Shown: positions 24,646-33,187, numbered from the stretch's first letter. The stretch: DNA of 64,000 bases from Pseudoflavonifractor sp050943825 (GCF_050943825.1 NZ_JBMNPX010000001.1:248001-312000), one strand, 5' to 3'. Notes: a model not told the origin generated them from the letters alone. A program made the numbers and translations.

Positions 24646-25632
24646 ATGTCAGAGCCTGTTCTGTTTGGCTTCCCCATCTCACTGCTCTTTCTCTATTTTA
24701 TCATCTATGCCTTTCTGGGCTGGATTCTGGAGACGATATACTGCTCTGTCCTGGAGAAGCGGTTTGTGGCCCGGGGATTTCTCTACGGCCCTGTCTGCCC
24801 TATCTACGGTGTCGGCGTATTGATGATGCTGTGCTGGTTCACTCCATTTACCAGCCAACCCCTTCTCTTCTACGTAGTAGCTACGGTCTGCATGTCCGCC
24901 TGGGAGTACCTGGTAGGTTGGCTGCTGGAGACCACAACCCACATCAAATACTGGGATTACAGCACCCGCAGATTTAACCTCCATGGACGTATCTGCCTTA
25001 CCATCTCCCTCACCTGGGGCGTGTTGGCCTACCTGGTGATTTTCTGGATTCACCCTGCCATCTCCGGGTTGGTGGAGCGCCTGTCCACTGTGACCATCCA
25101 TGTGGCCTCCGGTGTGCTGCTGGTAATTCTGCTGGCCGATGCAGCTGCCACCATCCGTGAGCTTGCCCTCCTCACCGCCATGCTGCGCAAGCTCACTCAG
25201 ATGGGCGAGGAGCTGCAGGTACAGCTTGCTCTGAGCCGTGCGGAGCTGTCCGACCGGCTGGACGAGGCCAGGGAAACTCTCTCTGACCGGCTGGATGACG
25301 CTGTGGAGTCTATCTCTGATAAGCTGGACGACGCGAAGGAGTCTATTTCCGGTCGGCTGGACGGTGCGGTAGAGAGCCTGTCTGAGCGGATTGGTTCCGC
25401 CAAATCTGTGCTGGACAGCAGAGATGCCGACCTGGCCGCCCTGCGCAAACGGTACAGCGAGCTGCTGAACAAGGCAGAACGGCAGACACGCCATCTGCGC
25501 TATGTTTACCGCAGCATGTCCTCCTCCAGTCTCTCCACCGCCCTCTCCCAGCTCTCTGAGGCAAGCCGCCGCGCCAAGGCTGAGCGGATCAGAAAGCGCG
25601 CTGAGCGCAGGCAGAACAAAGAGAGAAAATGA
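24646..25632 (+). CDS. PF06541 (CmpB-type) putative permease with a repetitive C-terminal helix
   Basis: The first 170 of 328 residues form the PF06541 membrane domain: about five helices with GWILETIYCSVLEKRFVARG and WEYLVGWLLE motifs. The family is annotated as a putative ABC permease, but its function is unknown. Residues 202-256 then hold five consecutive 11-residue repeats of the pattern S-x-R-L-D-x-A-x-E-x-L, a rigid amphipathic helix. A highly basic tail (residues about 308-328) follows. The protein starts one base after the DUF4364 stop and ends before a strong terminator. Confidence 0.85.
   Translation: MSEPVLFGFPISLLFLYFIIYAFLGWILETIYCSVLEKRFVARGFLYGPVCPIYGVGVLMMLCWFTPFTSQPLLFYVVATVCMSAWEYLVGWLLETTTHIKYWDYSTRRFNLHGRICLTISLTWGVLAYLVIFWIHPAISGLVERLSTVTIHVASGVLLVILLADAAATIRELALLTAMLRKLTQMGEELQVQLALSRAELSDRLDEARETLSDRLDDAVESISDKLDDAKESISGRLDGAVESLSERIGSAKSVLDSRDADLAALRKRYSELLNKAERQTRHLRYVYRSMSSSSLSTALSQLSEASRRAKAERIRKRAERRQNKERK
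25249..25413 (+). repeat. five tandem 33-bp coding repeats
   Basis: The DNA encoding residues 202-256 of the PF06541 protein repeats every 33 bases. Units read SDRLDEARETL, SDRLDDAVESI, SDKLDDAKESI, SGRLDGAVESL and SERIGSAKSVL, degenerating towards the last. Confidence 0.9.
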
Positions 25633-25651
25633 CAATCTTCACATGATAAGC

Positions 25652-25690
25652 AAAGCTCCCGGCAGAAGTTCAACTGCCGGGAGCTTTTTC
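25652..25690 (+). terminator. intrinsic terminator after the PF06541 gene
   Basis: AAAGCTCCCGGCAG and CTGCCGGGAGCTTT pair around an 8-nt loop and are followed by a T-rich stretch on the plus strand. Confidence 0.9.
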
Positions 25691-25705
25691 TCTCATACGC
25701 CGGGA

Positions 25706-25743
25706 AAAGAAAAATCCCGCAGCTTTTTCAGCTGCGGGATTTC
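25706..25743 (-). terminator. terminator of tRNA-Ser(GGA)
   Basis: On the minus strand ATCCCGCAGC pairs with GCTGCGGGAT and is followed by TTTTTC. It directly follows the CCA end of the tRNA. Confidence 0.88.
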
Positions 25744-25835
25744 TGGCGGAGTAGGAGGGATTCGAACCCTCGGGCCGCTTTTGACGGCCACACGATTTCC
25801 AGTCGTGCTCGTTATGACCACTTCGATACTACTCC
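25744..25835 (-). tRNA. tRNA-Ser (anticodon GGA)
   Basis: The minus strand folds as a 92-nt class II tRNA. The acceptor is GGAGTAG / CTACTCC with discriminator G and encoded CCA. The anticodon stem CACGA / TCGTG holds loop CTGGAAA, anticodon GGA for UCC and UCU. It has a long variable arm and a TTCGAAT T-loop. Confidence 0.97.
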
Positions 25836-25990
25836 ATCTCTGTGCTCATTCAGTCTTTTGTTTTGCTGTTGACCGAAGCAACGTTGATTATTATAACCAC
25901 TCACACTCAATTTGTCAATAGGTATTTTTTATTTTTTTCGAGTATTTTCACAGCCCCCTGTTTTGCCTGTATAGCTGCCCTTCCCCGCCC

Positions 25991-26019
25991 TTGACCTGGC
26001 CGCCTGACTGCGCTAAAAT
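25991..26019 (+). promoter_or_regulatory. promoter of the HD-domain gene
   Basis: TTGACC at 25991-25996, 17 bases, then TAAAAT at 26014-26019. The gene starts 49 bases downstream. Confidence 0.75.
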
Positions 26020-26068
26020 GAGCCTACTACCCTATCTACTATTTTATCCAAAAAGGAGCGCTGCCGCA

Positions 26069-26650
26069 ATGGAACTGAATCGCCAACAGGCCCTGGACCT
26101 GCTTAAAACCTACAACAAGGAGCCCTTTCACCTCCGCCACGCCCTGACTGTAGAGGCCGTCATGCGCTGGTTCGCCCAGGAGCTGGGCTACGGCGAGCAG
26201 GCGGACTTCTGGGCCACCGTGGGCCTGCTCCACGACCTGGACTTTGAGCAGTGGCCTGACGAGCACTGCGTCAAGGTACGGGAGCTGATGGAGGCCCAGG
26301 GCCTGGACGCCGCCCTCATCCACGCTGTGGTCAGCCACGGCTGGGGTATGACCGGCGCTGACGTGCAGCCCGAGCACCAGATGGAGAAGGTTCTCTTCGC
26401 CGTGGACGAGCTCACCGGCCTCATCGGCGCTGCTGCCCTCATGCGGCCCTCCAAGAGTGTGCAGGACATGGAGCTGTCCAGCCTGAAGAAGAAATTCAAG
26501 GACAAGAAGTTTGCCGCCGGCTGCTCCCGGGACACCATCGCCCAGGGTGCTCAGCTGCTGGGCTGGGAGCTCAACGATCTGCTGGACCGCACCCTTCAGG
26601 CCATGAAGGCCTGCGAGAGCGACATTGAGCGGGAAACTGCCGCCCTCTAA
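26069..26650 (+). CDS. HD-domain phosphohydrolase
   Basis: This 193-residue protein shows the HD superfamily metal site: His in RHALTVEAVMRW, the HD pair in VGLLHDLDFEQWPDEH, a further His in AVVSHGWG, and a late Asp in FAVDELTGLI. Relatives hydrolyse nucleotides or phosphate esters; the exact substrate cannot be read. The ATG at 26069 has AAAAAGGAG ten bases upstream, while a longer reading from 25991 would place its start inside the promoter. It is a single-gene transcript with its own promoter and terminator. Confidence 0.85.
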   Translation: MELNRQQALDLLKTYNKEPFHLRHALTVEAVMRWFAQELGYGEQADFWATVGLLHDLDFEQWPDEHCVKVRELMEAQGLDAALIHAVVSHGWGMTGADVQPEHQMEKVLFAVDELTGLIGAAALMRPSKSVQDMELSSLKKKFKDKKFAAGCSRDTIAQGAQLLGWELNDLLDRTLQAMKACESDIERETAAL

Positions 26651-26667
26651 CCTTTCTGTTCCGCACC

Positions 26668-26707
26668 TGGGGAGACACACCTTTCTGATGTGTCTCCCCC
26701 ATTTTTT
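26668..26707 (+). terminator. intrinsic terminator after the HD-domain gene
   Basis: GGGGAGACAC pairs with GTGTCTCCCC, extended by flanking bases, and is followed by ATTTTTT on the plus strand. Confidence 0.88.
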
Positions 26708-26790
26708 GTCTATTCTCTCCTTCCCGGAAAGACGAGTGTCCGCTTTGGGCGTTTTCACGTAATTTTAATCTTCTGCTTCCGCTGCCTATG

Positions 26791-26819
26791 TTGCTTTTGC
26801 CCTTTGTCTGGGCTATACT
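26791..26819 (+). promoter_or_regulatory. promoter of the 26.9-kb membrane protein gene
   Basis: TTGCTT at 26791-26796, 17 bases, then TATACT at 26814-26819, a moderate match to the sigma-A consensus. Confidence 0.6.
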
Positions 26820-26881
26820 AAGGAAGTCCCGTAAGCCGCGCGGCCTGCGCCGTGCACTTTGACAAAAAGGAGAATCCTACA

Positions 26882-28624
26882 TTGAATCAGAAGAAACCGA
26901 AGAGCGGGAAGAAGCTCCACGCTCCCAAAAGTAAAGTAGGCAAGGTACTGTTCAACCTTGTGATCACTGCAATCATCGGCTTTGTCTACTTCTACTTCAC
27001 CCTCCCTGCCCTCAACCTCCAGTCCGAGGACTTTTACACCTTCGTGGGACTGCTGTGCGTGGTATACATCGTCTGCGCCTTTATCACCAGCGGCTTCCAT
27101 CTGGAGGGTACCACAGTGACCACCGCCGCAGGCACGGTCACCACCGCCCAGGGCGGTAAGGTAAAGGAGTACTTCCGCTTCATCAAGAAGCAGTGCCTGC
27201 CTATCGGCATCCTGCTGGGACTGTTAATTGTGGTGGGTCTGGTGGGCCAGGTTATCTCCCTGCCCATCTTCCGCGCCGCTTCCTACCGGGAGCTGCTGGA
27301 CGTCCAGGAGGGCGACTTTGTCACCGACGTGCAGGAGATCTCCTTTGACGAGATCCCCATGCTGGATGAGGACTCCGCCCGCTACCTGAGCACCACCCAG
27401 ATGGGCACCATCCCTGACATGGCCAGCCAGTTTGAGGTGGCCTACGACTCCACCCAGATTAACTACCAGGGCCGCCCTGTCCGTGTGGCGCCTCTGGAGT
27501 ACGCCGACATCATCAAATGGTTCACCAACCGCTCCGATGGCCTGCCCGCCTACATCGTGGTGGACATGGTGACCCAGGAGGTGCAGGTGGTCCGCCTGCC
27601 CGAGGGTCAGGGCATGAAGTATTCCCCCTCCGAGCCTCTCAACCGCAACGTGTACCGTCACCTGCGCTTCAACTACCCCACCTACATGTTCGCCGAGCCC
27701 TCCTTTGAAATCGACGAGGAGGGCAACCCCTGGTGGATCTGCCCCCGTGTGGTCAAGACCATCGGCCTGTTCGGCGGCACTGACATCAGCGGCGCCGTGC
27801 TGATGAACGCGGTTACCGGCGAGTGCACCTACTACGCCTATGAGGACGTGCCCCAGTGGGTGGACCGAGTATACCTGGCCTCCCTCATCATGCAGCAGTA
27901 CGACTACTATGGCACACTGATCCATGGCTTCATCAACTCCATCTTCGGCCAGAAGGATGTGCGCGTCACCACGGAGGGCTACAACTACATTGCCATGAAC
28001 GATGACGTGTACATGTACACCGGCATCACCTCCGCCACCAGCGACCAGTCCAACCTGGGCTTCCTGCTGTGCAACCAGCGCACCAAGGAGACCAAGTTCT
28101 ACGAGGTACCCGGCGCCACCGAGCAGTCCGCTCAGGCCTCCGCCGAGGGTATGGTACAGGACCAGGGCTACAAGGCCACCTTCCCCCTGCTCCTCAACGT
28201 GGCCGACCAGCCCACCTACTTCATCGCCCTGAAGGACAACCGCCAGCTGGTGAAGCAGTACGCCATGGTCAACGTGGGCCAGTTCACCGTGGTGGGCATC
28301 GGCGACACCGTGGCCTCCTGTGAGCAGAACTACCTGGAGCAGATGGCCGCCAAGGGCATTGCCGTGGACCAGGGCAGCCGTCTGGAGACCGACGTGTCCG
28401 GCGTCATCGCGGACATCCGCTCGGCGGTCATTGACGGCAACACCTATTACTACTTCTCCCTGGAAGGCGAGGATGTCTACTATTCTATCCCCGCCAAGGA
28501 CAACGATGTGGCGGTCATTCTCAACCCCGGTGACCGTGTCACCATCAACCACGCCCCCGTGGCCGAGGGCGAGGCGCCCGACATTGTGGAGGGCTACACC
28601 ATCGTACTGGACCGCAGAGGATAA
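26882..28624 (+). CDS. large membrane-anchored protein of unknown function
   Basis: I do not recognise a functional family for this 580-residue protein. A Lys-rich N-terminus is followed by three hydrophobic segments (about residues 20-45, 50-70 and 105-130), separated by short polar loops. About 450 residues with regular beta-type alternation and no obvious catalytic motif follow; the C-terminal 60 residues look like a small OB- or SH3-like fold. The best start is a TTG at 26882 with AAAAAGGAG eight bases upstream; a GTG at 26852 has no ribosome site. It is monocistronic, with its own promoter and a strong terminator. Proteins of this kind occur as conserved hypotheticals in Oscillospiraceae. 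Confidence 0.75.
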   Translation: MNQKKPKSGKKLHAPKSKVGKVLFNLVITAIIGFVYFYFTLPALNLQSEDFYTFVGLLCVVYIVCAFITSGFHLEGTTVTTAAGTVTTAQGGKVKEYFRFIKKQCLPIGILLGLLIVVGLVGQVISLPIFRAASYRELLDVQEGDFVTDVQEISFDEIPMLDEDSARYLSTTQMGTIPDMASQFEVAYDSTQINYQGRPVRVAPLEYADIIKWFTNRSDGLPAYIVVDMVTQEVQVVRLPEGQGMKYSPSEPLNRNVYRHLRFNYPTYMFAEPSFEIDEEGNPWWICPRVVKTIGLFGGTDISGAVLMNAVTGECTYYAYEDVPQWVDRVYLASLIMQQYDYYGTLIHGFINSIFGQKDVRVTTEGYNYIAMNDDVYMYTGITSATSDQSNLGFLLCNQRTKETKFYEVPGATEQSAQASAEGMVQDQGYKATFPLLLNVADQPTYFIALKDNRQLVKQYAMVNVGQFTVVGIGDTVASCEQNYLEQMAAKGIAVDQGSRLETDVSGVIADIRSAVIDGNTYYYFSLEGEDVYYSIPAKDNDVAVILNPGDRVTINHAPVAEGEAPDIVEGYTIVLDRRG

Positions 28625-28625
28625 G

Positions 28626-28665
28626 CAAAACCGGGTGTGCGCTGCTGAGCGCACACCCGGTTTTC
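28626..28665 (+). terminator. intrinsic terminator after the 580-residue protein gene
   Basis: AAAACCGGGTGTGCGCT pairs exactly with its complement around GCTG and is followed by TTTTCTGTTTTG. Confidence 0.92.
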
Positions 28666-28676
28666 TGTTTTGTGAA

Positions 28677-28711
28677 AAAGGCCCCGTCTCCTGTGAGGAG
28701 ACGGGGCCTTG
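28677..28711 (-). terminator. terminator of the smc-to-rsfS run
   Basis: On the minus strand AAGGCCCCGTCTCC pairs with GGAGACGGGGCCTT and runs into TTTTT, eleven bases after the rsfS stop. Confidence 0.9.
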
Positions 28712-28721
28712 CTGTTCTGTT

Positions 28722-29084
28722 TTAGTTCTCAGTCAGCACGTCGGTCAGGTCCACGGGCGTGGCGTCAGACCAGAGGCGCTCCAGGTCGTAGAACTTGCGG
28801 GCGTCATCCATGAAGATGTGCACCACCACGGAGGAGAAGTCCAGCAGAACCCAGGTGCCGCCCCGGTGGCCCTCCACATGGTGGGGCAGCTCGCCGGCGG
28901 TCTCCTTCATGGTCTTCTCGCACTCGTCAGACAGGGCGCGGACCTGGGTGGTGGAGGTGGCGGTGCAGATGACAAAATAATCCGCCAGGGTGGTCAGGTG
29001 ACCGGTCTCCAGCACCTTGATATCAATGCCCTTCTTGCTGTCCAGGGCCTTGGCCAGAACAATCGCGGTTTCCTTGGGTGTCAT
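28722..29084 (-). CDS. rsfS: ribosome silencing factor RsfS
   Basis: The 120-residue protein matches the RsfS/Iojap family over its full length, with LADYFVICTATSTTQVRALSD and the terminal-half segment GTWVLLDFSSVVVHIF. It binds ribosomal protein uL14 and blocks subunit joining during starvation. It is the last gene of the leftward housekeeping run, downstream of the LCP gene and the nadD-yqeK fusion, the usual clostridial neighbourhood for rsfS. Confidence 0.96.
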   Translation of the reverse strand: MTPKETAIVLAKALDSKKGIDIKVLETGHLTTLADYFVICTATSTTQVRALSDECEKTMKETAGELPHHVEGHRGGTWVLLDFSSVVVHIFMDDARKFYDLERLWSDATPVDLTDVLTEN

Positions 29085-29126
29085 AGTTGATAAACCCCTT
29101 TCTCGGTTGGGTTGAATGGCGCTGAA

Positions 29127-30851
29127 TTACGCCGCAGGAGCGGACGCCGTACTAGCCGGGTCCGGCGTATAGATAGGAATACCCTCGGGAGGCTGGTCCG
29201 TGCCGCCGCTCTCAGAGGGAGAGGGACTGGGTGTCTCCGAGGCGCTGGGGCTGGGAGTGGGCGTCTCGCTTACGGCAGGCTGCGTCTCACTGGGCGTGGG
29301 CGACGGAGTCACACTCGTGCTGGGACTGGGAGAGGGCGTCACGCTGGGGGAGGTGCTGGGCGCAGTACTCTCGCTGGGCGAGGGACTGGGAGTTGTGCTG
29401 GGAGAGGTGCTGGGAGACGCCGAAGCACTTGCACTGGGAGACGGGCTGGTGCTGGCAGAGGGCTTGGAGCTGGAAGAGCCGGAACCGGAAGAACTGGAAC
29501 CGGAGTTCTTGTTCTTCACCCAGCTGTTGTACTTGGTGTCCTCCAGCACGCCGCTGGTGCAGCCCAGGGTGCCGTCGTCGTTGACATACATGATGTCCAG
29601 CTCATCCTTGCGCAGGTCCTCCACGTAGGGGTTGAAGTACTCGTTGACCACCTCTACCACCTCGTCCACATCGGGCGCCACATAGGAGGGATGGTTGTTG
29701 TAGGTACGGCTCCACACACCGTTGGCAGCCACCCAGGGCATGGTGAGGAAGGTCACGCTGTTCATGTCCAGCTTCTTACCCTCGCTGTTGCCGAAAATGG
29801 CCTGCTGGGCAAACCAGGCCAGGTTGCCCACGGACAGCTCGGTGGTCACGTTCTCAAAGAAAATCTGTGCAATGCCGGTGATGGTCTTCACATCCGTAAT
29901 GTTCTGGAGGCACTGCTCAATGGCCGCCTGGAGGAAAGCCTGCTGGGTCTCAATACGGCCCAGGTCGCCGTTGGCGTAGCCGGAGTTGAGGATGTTGCCG
30001 TTGTCGTCGCTGTTGTGACGCCAGCGCAGCAGCTGCATGGCCTTGTCGCCGTCGATGAGCTGATAGCCCTCCTGGAGATCAATCTTGAAGTTCTGGGACA
30101 GGTCGTTGTAGTACATCCGGCAGGGCACGTCAAAGTACACGCCGCCGACAGCGTCCACCAGCTTACCCACGGCCTCCCACTCCACCACAAAGGTGTAGTC
30201 CGGGATGAAGCCCACCAGTTGGCTGACCTCTTCCTTCAGGGCATCCATGCCCTCGTCGCCGCCGCCGTACATGTTGTAGACGGAGTTGATCTTCTTGATG
30301 TCCCAGGAGACATTGACCAGGGTATCACGGGGGATACTCATAACGGACAGCTTCTGGTTGGGAATGTCATAGGAGGCCAGCATGATGGTGTCCGTATTGC
30401 CGCCGCCGTAGGTGTCGCGGCCTACCACCAGGAAGGTATAGAAGTCCTCCTTCCGGTCGCTGGACACGCCATCCGGCCGAGTGGTGGAACCGCCCTCTTC
30501 CTGCTCCTCCGTGCCGGTAGGCTCCTTGGAGTTGCGGTCGGGCTGGGTGACCTGGGCCGGCTTCTGCACGAAGATGGCCAGGGCAATGCCGATGACCACA
30601 ATGATGGCGGCCAGAACGGTGACGCCGATAAACACGCCGTGGAGCACCTTCTGCTTGGTGGTGCGCTGAGGCTTGGGCTTCTTGGGCTTTTTTGTCTTCT
30701 GAGTCCGGCCGGGCTCGGTGTCCTTGCCCGTAAACTCAGATTTTTTGGTCGGGACCGCTTCTTTCTCCTTCTCCGGTGCGGCTTCCGCTTTTTGGGAGGA
30801 CGGCTTCAGCAGTCGGGCGCCGCCCTTTTTGCGATTCTGCTCAGGATTCAT
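29127..30851 (-). CDS. LytR-CpsA-Psr (LCP) family cell-wall ligase
   Basis: The 574-residue protein has a basic cytoplasmic tail of about 65 residues, one membrane helix (about 68-92), and an extracellular LCP domain with the signature Asp and Arg in NTDTIMLASYD and SIPRDT, plus ALRWRH-like residues in LLRWRHNSDD. LCP enzymes move undecaprenyl-linked polymers onto peptidoglycan. The last 130 residues are a low-complexity Ser/Pro/Thr tail in PSPS and ASAS patterns that probably spans the wall. It lies between nadD-yqeK and rsfS, a common clostridial arrangement. Which polymer it attaches cannot be told. Confidence 0.92.
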   Translation of the reverse strand: MNPEQNRKKGGARLLKPSSQKAEAAPEKEKEAVPTKKSEFTGKDTEPGRTQKTKKPKKPKPQRTTKQKVLHGVFIGVTVLAAIIVVIGIALAIFVQKPAQVTQPDRNSKEPTGTEEQEEGGSTTRPDGVSSDRKEDFYTFLVVGRDTYGGGNTDTIMLASYDIPNQKLSVMSIPRDTLVNVSWDIKKINSVYNMYGGGDEGMDALKEEVSQLVGFIPDYTFVVEWEAVGKLVDAVGGVYFDVPCRMYYNDLSQNFKIDLQEGYQLIDGDKAMQLLRWRHNSDDNGNILNSGYANGDLGRIETQQAFLQAAIEQCLQNITDVKTITGIAQIFFENVTTELSVGNLAWFAQQAIFGNSEGKKLDMNSVTFLTMPWVAANGVWSRTYNNHPSYVAPDVDEVVEVVNEYFNPYVEDLRKDELDIMYVNDDGTLGCTSGVLEDTKYNSWVKNKNSGSSSSGSGSSSSKPSASTSPSPSASASASPSTSPSTTPSPSPSESTAPSTSPSVTPSPSPSTSVTPSPTPSETQPAVSETPTPSPSASETPSPSPSESGGTDQPPEGIPIYTPDPASTASAPAA

Positions 30852-30920
30852 TGGTTCGTAGTTCCTTTCCCGCGCGCCGCCTCACCGGCGGCTGTGTCTG
30901 TCATTTTTTCTGTTTCGGAT

Positions 30921-32141
30921 TCAGGAAGGATCCCGGGGCCCATGCTCCAGCACCCAATTCAGAGCCTCCATGGTGTTGTGGTGAACGGGAACTCCCCGCT
31001 CCTTCAGGTCCTCCACACTCATCTCCAGACCCAGGCGGAGCGCAGCATCCAGATCACGGCGGGTCAGCTCCCGCAGCTCCTCCACTCCGGGGAAATCCCG
31101 GGTAGGCTCCATGTAGTCGGCCAGATAGAGCACCTTCTCCAGGGTGGACATATCCGCCTTGCCGGTAGTGTGCCAGAAGATGGCCCAGTATATGTCGTCC
31201 GGCACGCCAAACACATCACGCGCAATGGCAGCACCGGTCTTGGAGTGGAGCAGCTTCACGGATTTTTGCTCTAAATCGTCCAATACAATACCATACTGCC
31301 GGCACAATTGCAACTGTTCTTCCATATTCAGATACTTTGTGCAGTCGTGGAGGATGGCCGCACGGCGGGCTTTCTCCACATCGGCTCCCCAGCGCTCCGC
31401 CAGCTCCACCGCCGCCTGCTCGGTCCCCTTCACATGGGGAATCCGCTTGGCCCGGATCATGCTGTACGACGCGCAGCGCAGCTCAGCGTCGTTGAGCTGC
31501 TTCAGATCACGGTGCTCTCCGTACAGCCCGTTGCGCAGAATATAGCCGTACACCGGCGGCCAGAGCCGGTCACCGCCCTGCCCCTCCTCCAGAAGCTCCC
31601 GCATCTGAGTGGAAGAGAGATCGGTGATTTTAGGCAGCTCCACCAGCTGTACCCGTGCCTGGTAGGTTTTGACCAGGTAGTCGGCCTGGACCCGCAGCAG
31701 CTCGCCGCTGTCCGTCTCGGTGCGGGCAAAGGCCGCAATCCCTGCCAGAGCCATGATGCGCTCCGGCTCATACCAGTCCTGAATGGTGAGGAACATATCC
31801 GTCCCCATCAGCAGCCAGAGTTCATCCTCCGGGTATCGGCTGTGCAGCTCCTCCAGGGTGTCCGCCGTGTAGCTCTTCCCTGTCCGGCGCAGCTCAATGT
31901 CCAGGGCCTCCACATCCCCCCGGCGGCCGATGGACTCTCCCAGGCCGTCGGCCATCAGGGCCGTCATGGCCAGGCGGTGCTCCGCTCCGGCGCCGTCGGC
32001 CGGCAGCTCCTTGTGGGGCGGCAGAGCCGCGGGAATGAAAAACAGCTTGTCCAGCCCCAGGACGGCCACGGCCGCCTGGGCCGCCGCCATGTGCCCCAGG
32101 TGGGGCGGGTTAAAGGTGCCGCCATAGATACCGATTTTCAA
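30921..32141 (-). CDS. nadD: NadD-YqeK fusion: nicotinate-nucleotide adenylyltransferase and HD hydrolase
   Basis: The first 205 or so of 406 residues are NadD, with GGTFNPPHLGH, the SSTQMRELL (ISSTxIR-type) loop and a C-terminal YILRNGLY. It adenylates nicotinate mononucleotide in NAD synthesis. Residues from about 215 are YqeK, with an HD metal site in ILHDCTKYL, HSKTGAAIA and ADYMEP; YqeK proteins hydrolyse Ap4A. Both domains look complete. In Bacillus they are separate adjacent genes; here they are fused in one frame. The start is a TTG with GGAG nine bases upstream. The neighbours yhbY and rsfS match the usual cluster. Confidence 0.93.
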   Translation of the reverse strand: MKIGIYGGTFNPPHLGHMAAAQAAVAVLGLDKLFFIPAALPPHKELPADGAGAEHRLAMTALMADGLGESIGRRGDVEALDIELRRTGKSYTADTLEELHSRYPEDELWLLMGTDMFLTIQDWYEPERIMALAGIAAFARTETDSGELLRVQADYLVKTYQARVQLVELPKITDLSSTQMRELLEEGQGGDRLWPPVYGYILRNGLYGEHRDLKQLNDAELRCASYSMIRAKRIPHVKGTEQAAVELAERWGADVEKARRAAILHDCTKYLNMEEQLQLCRQYGIVLDDLEQKSVKLLHSKTGAAIARDVFGVPDDIYWAIFWHTTGKADMSTLEKVLYLADYMEPTRDFPGVEELRELTRRDLDAALRLGLEMSVEDLKERGVPVHHNTMEALNWVLEHGPRDPS

Positions 32142-32184
32142 GTGAGCCAGCTCCTTTCACGCAATTGTTTTTGCTGAATGTCTG

Positions 32185-32514
32185 TCACACCACCGGCTTT
32201 TTCCGGCTGTCCTTTACCAGAACGATCTTGTCCTTCTTGTCCTTTTTATGACTTGGACGATACAGGACGAATTTTGTTCCAATCACCTGCACAACCTCGC
32301 TCCGGGTAGCGGCGGCCAGCTCCTCGGCCGCCTCCCGGGCGGTGAGCATGGAGTTCTCCAGGACCTTGCCCTTGATGAGCTCCCGGGCCTCCAGTGCGTC
32401 ATCGGCCTGCTTGACCAGATTCTCGCCCAGGCCGTCCTTGCCCACGTGGACAATGGTGTCGATGCTGTTGGCCAGGCTTCTGAGCTGGGCACGCTGCTTG
32501 CTTGTCAAATCCAT
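32185..32514 (-). CDS. yhbY: ribosome assembly RNA-binding protein YhbY
   Basis: This 109-residue protein is a CRM-domain protein: LTSKQRAQLRSLANSI, then VGKDGLGENLV with the GxxG-type loop, and VLENSM. It binds pre-50S RNA. A basic C-terminal tail of about 15 residues follows the domain. It lies between rdgB and nadD-yqeK. Its ribosome binding site is unusual and is described separately. Confidence 0.95.
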   Translation of the reverse strand: MDLTSKQRAQLRSLANSIDTIVHVGKDGLGENLVKQADDALEARELIKGKVLENSMLTAREAAEELAAATRSEVVQVIGTKFVLYRPSHKKDKKDKIVLVKDSRKKPVV

Positions 32515-32547
32515 AGGTTTTTTGGCGGGTCAACCCGCCGCCTCCTT
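32515..32547 (-). promoter_or_regulatory. hairpin-bridged Shine-Dalgarno of yhbY
   Basis: The only good ribosome site, AAGGAGG (32541-32547), is 26 bases from the yhbY ATG. A GGCGGG-TTGA-CCCGCC hairpin (32524-32539) lies between them. Folding it leaves about ten bases, the normal distance. Confidence 0.6.
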
Positions 32548-32583
32548 ATATAAATATATTGTTCAAACGACCTTCCGGGCCGC

Positions 32584-33183
32584 TTAAATCTGATGGTCCC
32601 GGCAGTACTCTGCCAGCTTGTCCTTGAAAATCGCCAGAGCATTGCCCCGGTGGGAGATGGCGTTCTTCTCCTCAGGCAGCAGCTCGGCAAAGGTCTTTTT
32701 CAGACCCGGTACAAAGAAGATGGGGTCGTATCCGAAGCCGTCGGCCCCCTTGGGCGCATAGGCCAGGGTGCCCTGGCACTCACCCCGGGCGGTCACCGTG
32801 TCCCCGTTGGGGAAGCAGCAGCAGATAGCCGAGACGAATTTGCACCGGCGATCCAGCTGGCCCTTCATGTTCTCCAGCAGCAGGCGGTAACGGCCCACGT
32901 CGTCCAGGCCGGGCCCGCCGTACCGGGCGGAGTACACACCGGGGGCGCCGCCCAGGGCGTCCACGCACAGGCCGGAATCGTCGGCGATGGCGGGCAGACC
33001 GGTGGCCTCCATGACCGCCTTGGCCTTGAGAAGCGCGTTCTCCTCAAAGGTGGTGCCCGTCTCCTCCACGTCTACATCCGCGCCCACGTCGGACTCCAGG
33101 ACCACCTCCACCCCCTGGGCGGAGAGGATGTCCTGCATCTCCTTGAGCTTGTGGTTGTTCTTGCTGGCCAATACCATTTTCAT
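32584..33183 (-). CDS. rdgB: XTP/dITP diphosphatase (RdgB/HAM1)
   Basis: The 199-residue protein starts with VLASKNNHKLKEMQ and has TTFEENALLKAKA, ADDSGLCVDALGGAPGVYSARY, GFGYDPIF and SHRGNAL, the HAM1 motifs in order. It removes non-canonical purine triphosphates such as XTP and dITP. The ATG at 33183 has GGGAGG eight bases upstream, inside the end of rph. A frame extending to 33321 would only overlap rph. The rph-rdgB pair is conserved in Firmicutes. Confidence 0.96.
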   Translation of the reverse strand: MKMVLASKNNHKLKEMQDILSAQGVEVVLESDVGADVDVEETGTTFEENALLKAKAVMEATGLPAIADDSGLCVDALGGAPGVYSARYGGPGLDDVGRYRLLLENMKGQLDRRCKFVSAICCCFPNGDTVTARGECQGTLAYAPKGADGFGYDPIFFVPGLKKTFAELLPEEKNAISHRGNALAIFKDKLAEYCRDHQI

Positions 33184-33187
33184 ATAC

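Noticed and set aside
24646..25632. ABC transporter permease function for the PF06541 protein
   Set aside because: The database label is historical; no ATPase or binding-protein gene is adjacent, so a transport role is not supported here.
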